This document shows positions 36,113-44,839 of a stretch of 64,000 nucleotides of DNA, one piece after another. The stretch comes from JACKAQ01 sp965227145 (lineage in GTDB: Bacteria; Calditrichota; Calditrichia; RBG-13-44-9; J075), in the NCBI GenBank assembly GCA_965227145.1, contig OZ245730.1, positions 3,348,001 through 3,412,000 of the forward strand, in the 5' to 3' direction. The notes beneath the pieces were generated by a model. That model was given only the letters and a program-made list of their open reading frames with translations. It did not search any database and was not told the DNA's origin. Each line of letters opens with the position of its first letter. Position 1 is the first letter of the stretch. The position numbers and the translations under genes are program-made.

Positions 36113-36793
36113 ATGGAGATTCAAATTCTAAAAGAGATTCCTCTCTTTTCGGAGCTGAGCGAAAAAGATCTCGAAAAAGTGATGAATGTTGCCAGCCGGC
36201 AAAAATATCACAAAGACAACCTGATCTTGATCGAGGAAGAAATCGGCTCTACCATGTTTGTGATTTTGGGTGGTCGCGTTAAAATTTCCCGCATCAGCGA
36301 TGATGGACGAGAAGTGATCCTCTCTATTTTAAGTGAGGGCGATTTTTTCGGGGAGATGTCGCTGCTCGATGGACAAACACGGTCGGCTAATGTTACGGCA
36401 ATTGAGGAATCGGAACTGATGGTGATTCGCCGGGAAGATTTTCTGCAGATGCTGCATGATTATCCCCAAATTGCTATCAATTTGCTCAAAGAGTTGGCAC
36501 AGCGGATTCGCAAAAGTGATGAGCACATCAAATCGTTGTCATTGCAGGATGCAACGGGACGTGTGGCCAGTACGCTGCTGCGAATTGCCGAAGATTCCGG
36601 TTTGTTCCGGAAAGGTCAGGTAGAAATCAGTGAGTTGCCGCTGCAACAGGATCTCGCAAATATGGCCGGCACCAGCCGGGAAACCATTTCGCGGGTGATC
36701 AAATCATTGATGGTTCAAGGGTATCTGAAAAAGCACAAGGGGAAAATCATCATTCTGGATTACGAAAAATTCAAGTCGATTTTTTCCGGTTAA
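36113..36793 (+). CDS. Crp/Fnr-family transcriptional regulator
   Basis: A 226-residue regulator. Residues 1-120 form the cyclic-nucleotide-binding-fold domain ('FGEMSLLDGQTRSANVTA', matching the phosphate-binding cassette G-E-x-x-L-x-x-x-x-R-x-A). The C-terminal ~75 residues are a winged helix with the recognition helix 'NMAGTSRETISRVIKSL'. The Arg and Ser/Ala of the cassette suggest cAMP-type binding is possible. No Fnr-type N-terminal Cys cluster is visible. CAGGAG precedes the ATG. It lies 16 bases after the SPOR gene and 21 before a histidine kinase. Confidence 0.92.
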   Translation: MEIQILKEIPLFSELSEKDLEKVMNVASRQKYHKDNLILIEEEIGSTMFVILGGRVKISRISDDGREVILSILSEGDFFGEMSLLDGQTRSANVTAIEESELMVIRREDFLQMLHDYPQIAINLLKELAQRIRKSDEHIKSLSLQDATGRVASTLLRIAEDSGLFRKGQVEISELPLQQDLANMAGTSRETISRVIKSLMVQGYLKKHKGKIIILDYEKFKSIFSG

Positions 36794-36814
36794 CAATTTT
36801 CAGGGGGATAGGCT

Positions 36815-38854
36815 TTGCCGGTGAAAATTTTGCTGACAGGTTCCGGTGATACGCATTTACAATTCATTTCAAAAGCACTGGATCGTTCCCGGTATCATGT
36901 TGAATTTCTGGATTTTGAAGAACTTGAGCAAACATCGGCACACCTTCCCAAAGCTAAGCTTATTATTTTAAACACACTTCCATTTCCCGAAAACCAGTTC
37001 AGCCGTTTTGGTGTTTTTCGTGAAATACCTGCGCTGGCGAATATTCCGGTACTGGCGCTCGTACGCGATAAACCACCCAGATTGCGGTACAGACTGGCTC
37101 AACTGGGCATCGAAGCATACCTGACGGTTCCCTTTGACAAACTCGATTTGCAATTGCATATGCGCAATTTATTGCGCTATCATTCGCTATTGAAAAAACA
37201 ATCCCAATTGCAGCAGGAACGCGACCAGTTAAAATCTGGACTCAAACAGTATTCAATCGCTATTTCGCAATCGATTGATCAAAAAAAGACCCCGCTTCCC
37301 TATTCTTCCATCCAATCATTTTTGGAAAATATCGCCCGGATTTGCAACGCTGATTGTGCCTGCGTTTTTCAACAAACATCCGATCATCAGGCGGCTGTTG
37401 CGGCAAGTTCCAACCCGGAAATTTTACCGATACAGCATTTTCACACCCAACGTGTGCCCGGGTTTGTTAAAGCGTTGGGTTATCCCCAATCGTTGCACAT
37501 TCAGAGTTTTTCTGATGTTGGCACGATACCGGTCGATCTATCCGCGTTATCAAACGCGATGCCAAACTCGTTGTCGTTGCATCCGTTTACTGCATGGGAT
37601 CAATCATCCTGCATGCTCGGGATTTTTAATACAAACGGTACGCTGATCAGCGAAAGCCACCATCATTTGGCAAAACTGATGACACCGTTGGTCAATTTTA
37701 CTGCGGAATTTTCGCAACATCCAGATGATTTTAATGGCATAAAAACCCAGGTTCAGCAAATTCAGCGATTTGGTGAGCACCTGCTCGATCAGTTGAATTT
37801 TGGCATCGTTGTCGTCGATAACCAATTGTTTATTCGATACTTAAATGAAAATGCCGCAACATTGCTGAACATCCGAATTGATCAGGCATTGCACCATTCT
37901 CTCGGTAATTTTCTGGATGAGGAAACTATCGAGGAAATGCTGCAAACCGCCAACGATCCTCCGGAATCTGACCGACCTGAAGTCGAATTACGCGATATTC
38001 AGGGCAACCGGATGGCTGTCGGTTTTACCGTACGCCCTTTCAAAGATTTTTCTGAGCAGGAAAACGGTTATATCATTTCGCTGAAAGACATCACCAAATC
38101 CAAAAAAGTGCAGGAAGAAATGCGCCGGATGGATCGCCTCGCATCGTTGGGCGTGATGGCTTCCGGCATCGCTCACGAAATTCGTAATCCGCTGGCCGGC
38201 ATCAAAGCGATGGTGCAAACATTTCAGGAAGAAATGGAAGAAATTGATTCGCGAAATGAATACCTCAACCGGATTATCCGGCTGGTAAATCGAATGGATG
38301 ATCTGTTGCGCACCCTGTTTTCGTACGCCCGTCCGTCCAAACCCAACCGGCGATTTTATGAAATCGACCACCTGCTGCCTGATGTGCTCAGTCTCGTTCG
38401 GCAAAATCTGCGAAACAAAAATATCGAATACCTCGAAACCCGTGAAGAAAACCTGCCGCGAATTTTTGTCGATTCCGCCCAAATTCAACAAGTTTTGGTC
38501 AATTTGCTGTTGAACAGCGTCGATGCGATCCAGGAAAATGGCAAAATCACGGTATCGTTTCGCCAGTATATGTTGAGTGAGGCGGCTGATCCCAACCATC
38601 GTTTCCCCTATTCCGCATACGAAAAAGGCCGGCAGTTTTTGGAGCTTCAAATTTCTGATAATGGCTGCGGCATCCCGCCGGATATTTTGAAACAAATTTT
38701 CAACCCGTTTTTTACCACAAAATCGTTCGGAACCGGATTGGGGCTTTCCATCGTTTACCAAATCATGAAAGAAAATAACGGTTACATTTTCTTTGAAAGT
38801 GAGAACGGGCAAGGCACGGATTGCTATTTGTATCTGCCCGCAAAAGCTGAATAA
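36815..38854 (+). CDS. Sensor histidine kinase with pseudo-receiver, GAF-like and PAS domains
   Basis: A 679-residue soluble kinase starting at TTG, supported by AGGGGGA 6 bases upstream (a GTG at 36821 is the alternative). Residues 3-120 have a receiver fold but Asn53 replaces the phosphoacceptor Asp, so it is a pseudo-receiver. About 160-300 looks GAF-like, 320-430 is a PAS domain, and 440-510 is HisKA with phospho-acceptor His454 in 'GIAHEIRNPLAGI'. The ATPase domain has 'NLLLNSVDA', 'DNGCGIPP' and 'GTGLGLSI'. The catalytic core is intact and NtrB-like. No response regulator gene is adjacent, so the partner is elsewhere. Confidence 0.9.
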   Translation: MPVKILLTGSGDTHLQFISKALDRSRYHVEFLDFEELEQTSAHLPKAKLIILNTLPFPENQFSRFGVFREIPALANIPVLALVRDKPPRLRYRLAQLGIEAYLTVPFDKLDLQLHMRNLLRYHSLLKKQSQLQQERDQLKSGLKQYSIAISQSIDQKKTPLPYSSIQSFLENIARICNADCACVFQQTSDHQAAVAASSNPEILPIQHFHTQRVPGFVKALGYPQSLHIQSFSDVGTIPVDLSALSNAMPNSLSLHPFTAWDQSSCMLGIFNTNGTLISESHHHLAKLMTPLVNFTAEFSQHPDDFNGIKTQVQQIQRFGEHLLDQLNFGIVVVDNQLFIRYLNENAATLLNIRIDQALHHSLGNFLDEETIEEMLQTANDPPESDRPEVELRDIQGNRMAVGFTVRPFKDFSEQENGYIISLKDITKSKKVQEEMRRMDRLASLGVMASGIAHEIRNPLAGIKAMVQTFQEEMEEIDSRNEYLNRIIRLVNRMDDLLRTLFSYARPSKPNRRFYEIDHLLPDVLSLVRQNLRNKNIEYLETREENLPRIFVDSAQIQQVLVNLLLNSVDAIQENGKITVSFRQYMLSEAADPNHRFPYSAYEKGRQFLELQISDNGCGIPPDILKQIFNPFFTTKSFGTGLGLSIVYQIMKENNGYIFFESENGQGTDCYLYLPAKAE

Positions 38855-38871
38855 ATTTATCCTAAACTATT

Positions 38872-39687
38872 ATGAAAATTACACTTGGCACATCGTTTGA
38901 TATTTTAGATTTACCGATAATTTATGGTTTTCAACACCTTCCGGCATTGGTTGACCGGGTTGAACTGGTTCAGAAAAGCAGTCCGGAAAGTTGTCAGGCG
39001 TTGCTGGATCGCGAAATTGAGGTTGCCATTATTTCCCCGGAAGATTATGCGCGGCACAGCAGCGAGCTTTCAATTTTTCCCTCTGTTGTTTGCGCATCGC
39101 AAAGTGCGTCGAAAATGGCGCTGCTTTTTTTTAAAGATAACCTGACAGATTTGCACAATATCGCGGCAAGCAACGCGGTCTCATGCTACCGGAATCTGGC
39201 AGAGCTGGTGCTAAAAGAATTTTATGAAATCGACGTTAAATGGACGGAATTGGGCGATACAACCTCGCTGGAATCGATTTTTCGGCACAGCAACGCCTGT
39301 TTTTTAGAAGGGCAACTGGCAATGAAATTTGCGGCGTTAACAGATCGCTACATCGATATTGTTGAAGAATGGGGCGACAAAACAGAACAGCCGTTCATTC
39401 ACAAAATTGTAGTGAAACACCGGGAATCTGATTTGCCGGATATGGAATCCTGGTTGATTCGCTCATTGGAATTGGGCTGGCGAAATGTTTCCAATATCGC
39501 CAAAAAACTTGCCGAGCCGCCAATCGACTGGTCGTTTTACTTTGACTTATTGAATAGTAATTTGTATTTTCGTGCTGACGAAACCATTTGGGACGCATTG
39601 CGCCAATATTTTCAGTATCTGTTTTTTCATGGCCACCTGAACGAAATTCCCGAAATTCACTTGACCGAGTCACCAAGGACTGATTAG
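38872..39687 (+). CDS. MqnA/MqnD-like (VitK2-biosynthesis fold) protein
   Basis: A 271-residue protein with the periplasmic-binding-like fold of the MqnA/MqnD family, lacking a signal peptide. 'REIEVAIISPEDYARH' and 'SVVCASQSASKMALLFF' match the conserved strands of chorismate dehydratase MqnA, the first enzyme of the futalosine menaquinone route. The sequence looks divergent in the substrate pocket, and the neighbours are not mqn genes, so this may be a paralogue with another ligand. Its stop codon overlaps the GTG start of the Mur-ligase-like gene. Confidence 0.6.
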   Translation: MKITLGTSFDILDLPIIYGFQHLPALVDRVELVQKSSPESCQALLDREIEVAIISPEDYARHSSELSIFPSVVCASQSASKMALLFFKDNLTDLHNIAASNAVSCYRNLAELVLKEFYEIDVKWTELGDTTSLESIFRHSNACFLEGQLAMKFAALTDRYIDIVEEWGDKTEQPFIHKIVVKHRESDLPDMESWLIRSLELGWRNVSNIAKKLAEPPIDWSFYFDLLNSNLYFRADETIWDALRQYFQYLFFHGHLNEIPEIHLTESPRTD

Positions 39688-40910
39688 TGGATAAAACCAA
39701 CAACAAATATGAACAGCTCTATTTAGAAGAAATTTCACTGCTGCCGGAAGCGGATGCGGAAGCGTATATCCGTTTAAATTTGCGGCGAATTCTGGCGCAT
39801 CGCCGTCAGTTCGATATTCCGGTAATCGCAATTGCCGGCGCAGAAGGCAAAACAACCACAAAACGAATGGTCTCGGCTATTTTAAGCCAACACATGAATT
39901 TGCTGGAAACACCGCCAAATTGTTCAACAGCCCACGGCGTAACCAGCGCGCTGTTGCGATTGGATGAGTCGCACGATGCCGCCCTGCTCGAAATCGGCGT
40001 TATCGATAACAAACAATTTAAACTGGCAGTGGAAGTTGCCGAACCCAGCATCGCAGCTGTAACCAACATCGGCGAAGCGCACCTCGCGACGCTCGGGGAT
40101 AAATATTTGATTGCCGATGCCAAAACCGAGCTGATTCGCCATTTGCCGGAAGATGGCGTCGCTGTTCTGAATATCGATGACGATTTGGTCAGCACACTCG
40201 GCAATTATGCGAAAACGCCGCGCATCATTAAATTCGGGCTGAATACGAACGCGCATTTTTACGCCAGCGACATTCACTATCACGGTCCGGCGGGCATTTC
40301 GTTCAAAATCAACGGGTATTACAATATCCACCTGCCGGTTTACAGCTCCACATCTATTTATAACGCGCTGACCGCAATAGCCATTGCGCGGTCATTGGGC
40401 ATCGATTTTGAGGATATTCAACATGGGTTGGAAAAACGGTTTTCGCTGCTGCGCCATCGCGGCAACCTGCTCAACGAAAAAGGCGTTTACATTCTCGATT
40501 ATACCTACGATGCAACGGTAAACGCTGTCACAAAAGAACTTGAATCGCTGATTCAGTTCAAAAATTTTGCAAAAAAATTGGTGTTGGTCATCGGCGATAT
40601 CCGGTATTCCGGTCCGCGTTCGCGTTTGCAGCATCTGAAAATTGGTTACATTGTGGCGGCTTCGCCGATCGATACGGTGATCACCGTTGGGAAAAATGCC
40701 CGGCAAATCGCCGAAGGTCTTGAAAAAATGAATCACTCGCAGAAAAAAAATATCACCATACTCGATCATCCGGATGAGCTAAAGGCTGTTTTGCCCAATC
40801 ATCTGGAATCGGACAGTTGTGTGTTGATGATGGGCAGCCGCGATCTGGCGTTATCCAAAATGGTTAATCAAATTTTCGCGCCGAAGAGTTACATTAAACA
40901 AGTGGTTTAA
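39687..40910 (+). CDS. Mur-ligase-family ATP-dependent amide ligase (MurF-like)
   Basis: A 407-residue enzyme starting at GTG, overlapping the previous stop and with AAGGA about 8 bases upstream. It has a P-loop 'IAGAEGKTTTKRMVSAIL' (Asn of the usual GxNGKT replaced by Glu), the metal/carbamate-region 'VTNIGEAHLATLGD', and a C-terminal ligase domain with 'LDYTYDATVNAVTKELESL', resembling the MurF 'D-x-Y-N-A-N' segment. It lacks the N-terminal UDP-sugar-binding domain of true MurF. An amide ligase joining an amino compound to an unknown acid is expected. True MurF would be about 450 residues. Confidence 0.7.
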   Translation: MDKTNNKYEQLYLEEISLLPEADAEAYIRLNLRRILAHRRQFDIPVIAIAGAEGKTTTKRMVSAILSQHMNLLETPPNCSTAHGVTSALLRLDESHDAALLEIGVIDNKQFKLAVEVAEPSIAAVTNIGEAHLATLGDKYLIADAKTELIRHLPEDGVAVLNIDDDLVSTLGNYAKTPRIIKFGLNTNAHFYASDIHYHGPAGISFKINGYYNIHLPVYSSTSIYNALTAIAIARSLGIDFEDIQHGLEKRFSLLRHRGNLLNEKGVYILDYTYDATVNAVTKELESLIQFKNFAKKLVLVIGDIRYSGPRSRLQHLKIGYIVAASPIDTVITVGKNARQIAEGLEKMNHSQKKNITILDHPDELKAVLPNHLESDSCVLMMGSRDLALSKMVNQIFAPKSYIKQVV

Positions 40911-41011
40911 ATTATTGCTGCGCCTTCCCGCTCCGGTTTTCCGGAACAGGAACTTTCACCGACCTATCCTGAAAATACATCCTTCCGAATACACACTTAA
41001 TCTCAACAAAA

Positions 41012-42178
41012 TCAATATGTTGGCATCGTCGGATCAATTTCTCGTGACCAGGCCAGCACACCACCGGTTACATTTTTGACATTTTTGAAACCGCTTTTTT
41101 TGAGGAAATTCTGAGCGGATTTACTGCGGGCGCCGGAGCGGCAGAACACTAAAATTTCCGCTTCGGTATCCAGTTTGTCCAGATTGTTCGGCAGGGTGTT
41201 CAACGGAATCAGGATGGAATTTTTCAGTGTGCAGATCTCCACTTCGGCGGGTTCGCGAACATCCAGCAGCACAAACTTTTCGCCGGCTTCCATTTTGTCG
41301 TGCAATTCGCGCACGCTGATTTCGTCGTCTGTATTTCTTCGAAAAAACATATTATCTTCTCCACAGTTTAGTTCAGTTTCTGACAAAGTTGTTATCGACG
41401 GATTTTTGCCACAAACAGGGCATTTCTCATTTTTACGTAATTTAAGCGTTTCAAAACGCATGGTTAATGCGTCGAACAACAGCAATTTTCCGGTGAGCGG
41501 GTCGCCAATTCCGGTAATCCATTTAATCACTTCCATCGCCTGAATGCTGCCGATAATGCCGGGAAGCGCGCCGATAACACCGGCTTCCGCACAATTCGGG
41601 ATCAGCGACAGTGGCGGCGGATCGGGATAAACACAGCGATAACAGGCGCTTACGCGTGCATCAAAAATCGATACTTGCCCCTCAAACCGAAAAATACTGG
41701 CATAAACATTGGGTTTTCCCGACATCACGCAGGCATCGTTAACGAGGTAACGGGTGGCAAAATTGTCCGTTCCATCCGCGACAATGTCGTATTCGCGAAT
41801 GATTTCCAGCGCGTTTTCCGCTCGCAGCGACAAATTGTGGGGAATCAGCCGCACATTCGGATTGAGATCCGCAATGCGCGTTTGCGCCGAACGGGTTTTG
41901 AGCTGCCCGATATCGGATTCGCCATATAAAATTTGCCGTTGGAGATTGCTGCGATCCACAGCGTCAAAATCGACCAGCCCGATGGTGCCGACACCGGCAG
42001 CAGCCAGATACAATGCCAGCGGCGACCCCAATCCACCCGCACCAACAATCAGCACTTTTGCGGATTTTAATCGCAACTGTCCTGCTTCGCCGATTTCCGG
42101 CAGCGAAATATGCCGGGCGTAACGGGAAAGCTCCTCTTTGCCCAGCGAATTTTCGGCAGTGTTGGTAATTTTTGTCAA
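41012..42178 (-). CDS. moeB: E1-like adenylyltransferase MoeB fused to rhodanese domain
   Basis: A 388-residue protein. The N-terminal ~250 residues are a ThiF/MoeB E1 domain: ATP loop 'VGAGGLGSPLALYLAAAG', 'DFDAVDRSNLQRQ', and a tetra-Cys zinc site from 'CYRC' and 'CPVC'. The C-terminal ~105 residues are a rhodanese domain with active Cys in 'VFCRSGARSKSA'. It should adenylate the C-terminus of a ubiquitin-like sulfur carrier (MoaD or ThiS type) and load sulfur. The first in-frame start is a TTG 21 bases after the receptor stop, with no Shine-Dalgarno, so the start is uncertain. Confidence 0.88.
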   Translation of the reverse strand: MTKITNTAENSLGKEELSRYARHISLPEIGEAGQLRLKSAKVLIVGAGGLGSPLALYLAAAGVGTIGLVDFDAVDRSNLQRQILYGESDIGQLKTRSAQTRIADLNPNVRLIPHNLSLRAENALEIIREYDIVADGTDNFATRYLVNDACVMSGKPNVYASIFRFEGQVSIFDARVSACYRCVYPDPPPLSLIPNCAEAGVIGALPGIIGSIQAMEVIKWITGIGDPLTGKLLLFDALTMRFETLKLRKNEKCPVCGKNPSITTLSETELNCGEDNMFFRRNTDDEISVRELHDKMEAGEKFVLLDVREPAEVEICTLKNSILIPLNTLPNNLDKLDTEAEILVFCRSGARSKSAQNFLKKSGFKNVKNVTGGVLAWSREIDPTMPTY

Positions 42179-42199
42179 ATTTATATTTCTGCGAGAACG

Positions 42200-44620
42200 C
42201 TAAAAATCGTCATCGGCGTCCATATCGCCCTGATCCCGGTTCCGGCGTTCAGGCTTGTTATTATTGAAGTTAAATCGCACATTTAACATCACCATCGGCG
42301 ACTGGCGATTCCATGAACTGAAGTTGTAAAATCCAGGTCCTTCGGAAACGGACTCGCGGCTGGCGGAGTCAAACAAATCCCGAATCTGCAAAGTTGCAAT
42401 CACTTGTTTCTGGATAAATTCATATCGCAGCGCGCTGTTCACCATAAAATATCCCGATTCGCGCCGTTGCGAAGAAACCGAACGGCTGCGGTAACTGCCA
42501 TCCAGTTGCACCTGAAAATCTCTGGTTATTTTGATCGAATTGCTGATCCGGCTGCCCCAATTGAAGCTTTCGCGATCGAATGATTCATCGAAAAGCGTGC
42601 CTTCCACCCGGTAATTATACAAATTTCCGATGAGATTGACATTCCATTTTTGGGTGACATCCAGATTCAACAGAAATTCACTGCCCAACGCATAATCCTT
42701 TCCGACATTCCGGGTGGTGTGCAACGTGATGTTATCCGCATAAACCGAGCGAATGCGCTCAATTTTATTGTTGGTTTGCCGGAAGTACGTTTCGACGGAA
42801 AACAGATTTTTGCCAAAATAGGTTTGCATGCCCAATTCGTACGAATCGATATATTCCGGTTGCAACGCCGGGTTGCCGATGCGAATGTTATACGCATCAA
42901 TCCAGGTTTCGAACGGCTCCAGCGACCAACCGCGCGGCCGATCAATGCGTCGGGTGTAGCTGGCCATCATTTGCTGACCACCCGGAAATTTAAAGGAGCT
43001 GTGTATCGTCGGGAAATAATCCCACCGGTCAATTTTGAACGGATCGTTACTGTCTTCGTAAAAAATTTCGCGTCCGGTGTATTCGCCGCGCATGCCAAAC
43101 TGAACGCCCAGCGATTTGTATTCGCCGGCAAACATCCCGTAAATCGCATGAATGCTTCGTTTATATTTTGAATAATTATTGAATTCGGTTTGCTCAACAT
43201 AATCATTTACATCTGTATCGAACTCAAAAAGTGCGGTGTTGTCGGTCGAATTATCAACATCGGTGGTGTAGCCAAACGCCATTTTTGATGTTTCGGAGAG
43301 CGGGCGCTCATAATCAAGCCGCGAACTGAAATCACTGCTGGGGCCATTTTCGGTGGTGCGGCGGCCTTCGGTGATCACTGCGGCATTGTTGAGCAATGCA
43401 TTGGAGCTCATTTCATCGGATTCGCGTTGGTTCCACGACAACCGCGCGCTGAGCTCGTGTCCTTTCACCCCGAATTTGTGCTGATAATTTGAATGGATCG
43501 CGTAAAAATATCCGCTGCGCTCACGCTCGGTTGAATTGGTATAAATGACCGGTTCCGGCGCGAGGCTGGTCCATTCATCGTATTCCTGACTCGCATCGCG
43601 ATCGGATGTGCGATCGCCAACCCGCGCGCCAAAGCTCAAAATATCGTCACTTGAAAGATAATAATCGAATCCGGCGCGCAACCCCATATTGATTCGTCCC
43701 CGTTGCGATTCGCCTTCGGAATACAAAAACGAGGTCACGCCATTCCGGGTGGTGCGGTTTTCATCGATATCGTTGCCGGAATAATTGCGGCGATTGTAGT
43801 CGAGGCTCAACACCGTGCTGTATCGCTCGGTTTTGTATTCGACAGTTCCGTCGATGCCGTATTTGTCGTCCAAACCGGCGTTGACATTGGCAAACCCGCT
43901 CCGCCCGGATTTGCGATTTTTCTTCAAAATTATGTTGATAATTCCGGCGGTTCCCTCCGGATCAAATTTTGCGGAAGGATTGGTGATAATTTCGATATTG
44001 GCGATGGTGCTGGCGGGAATTTGCTGCAGCGCATCGCTGGCATCGAGGATGGTCGGGCGCCCGTCGATGAGCACCCGGAAGCTGCCGCTGCCGCGCAAAC
44101 TGACGTTCCCTTCGATATCCACCCGGATAGACGGCACGTTTTCCAGCACATCCACCGCAGAGCCGGAAGTTGCAGTAAGCTGCCCCTCCACGTTGATCAC
44201 TTTTTTATCAATTTGATACGAAATCGGTGCTTTTTCGCCCTCAACTTCCACCGTGTTCATGCTGACAGTGGATTGCCGGATGAGGATATTGCCAACGTCA
44301 ACTGTGGGATTTCTGCGGGAAATCTGCACATCGTTGATGCGTTGGGTTTGGTAACCCAAAAAATAAACTTCCACATAATATGCACCCGGACGCAAATTTT
44401 CCAGCCGGAATGAGCCGTCCGATTGCGAAATGGTGCCGGTAACCTGGCTGCTGTCGGCGGCATTGTTCAACACAATATTGGCGTATTCAACCGCACCTTT
44501 TGTTGCGGAATCCAAAATTTTTCCGGAAATGCGCCCCTGCGCAGCGCCGCCCCGGTTTTGCGCGGCGATTGGCGTTATCAATAAAAACAGACAAGCTAAC
44601 CATCTGTTAATTCTATACAT
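42200..44620 (-). CDS. Outer-membrane receptor (TonB-dependent-type, carboxypeptidase-regulatory domain)
   Basis: An 806-residue outer-membrane protein: signal peptide ('WLACLFLLITPIAAQ'), an ~80-residue carboxypeptidase-regulatory domain ('GRISGKILDSATKGAVEY'), a plug domain with 'DVLENVPSIRVDIEGNVSL' and 'RVLIDGRP', and a C-terminal beta-barrel. The layout is that of the Bacteroidetes-type outer-membrane beta-barrel family near TonB-dependent receptors; no TonB box is obvious. The start at 44620 is chosen because AAAGGAT lies 7 bases upstream and a signal peptide follows; an ATG at 44731 would add 37 charged residues. The ligand is unknown. Confidence 0.87.
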   Translation of the reverse strand: MYRINRWLACLFLLITPIAAQNRGGAAQGRISGKILDSATKGAVEYANIVLNNAADSSQVTGTISQSDGSFRLENLRPGAYYVEVYFLGYQTQRINDVQISRRNPTVDVGNILIRQSTVSMNTVEVEGEKAPISYQIDKKVINVEGQLTATSGSAVDVLENVPSIRVDIEGNVSLRGSGSFRVLIDGRPTILDASDALQQIPASTIANIEIITNPSAKFDPEGTAGIINIILKKNRKSGRSGFANVNAGLDDKYGIDGTVEYKTERYSTVLSLDYNRRNYSGNDIDENRTTRNGVTSFLYSEGESQRGRINMGLRAGFDYYLSSDDILSFGARVGDRTSDRDASQEYDEWTSLAPEPVIYTNSTERERSGYFYAIHSNYQHKFGVKGHELSARLSWNQRESDEMSSNALLNNAAVITEGRRTTENGPSSDFSSRLDYERPLSETSKMAFGYTTDVDNSTDNTALFEFDTDVNDYVEQTEFNNYSKYKRSIHAIYGMFAGEYKSLGVQFGMRGEYTGREIFYEDSNDPFKIDRWDYFPTIHSSFKFPGGQQMMASYTRRIDRPRGWSLEPFETWIDAYNIRIGNPALQPEYIDSYELGMQTYFGKNLFSVETYFRQTNNKIERIRSVYADNITLHTTRNVGKDYALGSEFLLNLDVTQKWNVNLIGNLYNYRVEGTLFDESFDRESFNWGSRISNSIKITRDFQVQLDGSYRSRSVSSQRRESGYFMVNSALRYEFIQKQVIATLQIRDLFDSASRESVSEGPGFYNFSSWNRQSPMVMLNVRFNFNNNKPERRNRDQGDMDADDDF

Positions 44621-44773
44621 ATCAACATCCTTTTTCAACTCGTCGAAATTCCATTTTTCCGGATTCAGATAATCCGAAGCAAAATCCTTCATTTGCAAAC
44701 CATTTTTTTCAGGCTGAAGAAATAATAGCAATTTTTGATACCCAACTCAATATCATATTTTTTTCGATTGTTG

Positions 44774-44807
44774 AAAAAAGAAAACCTTCCGAAAGCCGGA
44801 AGGTTTT
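44774..44807 (-). terminator. Rho-independent terminator of gltB-gltD
   Basis: On the reverse strand a perfect 11-bp stem (44797-44807 with 44781-44791, core ACCTTCCG) with a 5-base loop is followed by a T-rich run (to 44774). It lies 32 bases after the gltD stop. Confidence 0.88.
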
Positions 44808-44839
44808 GAAGACAGAAGGATTGAGATTTTCGATTGCAT

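Noticed and set aside
43703..44413. A 236-codon forward frame opposite the outer-membrane receptor
   Set aside because: Shadow of the receptor plug and regulatory domain on the other strand; no independent support.
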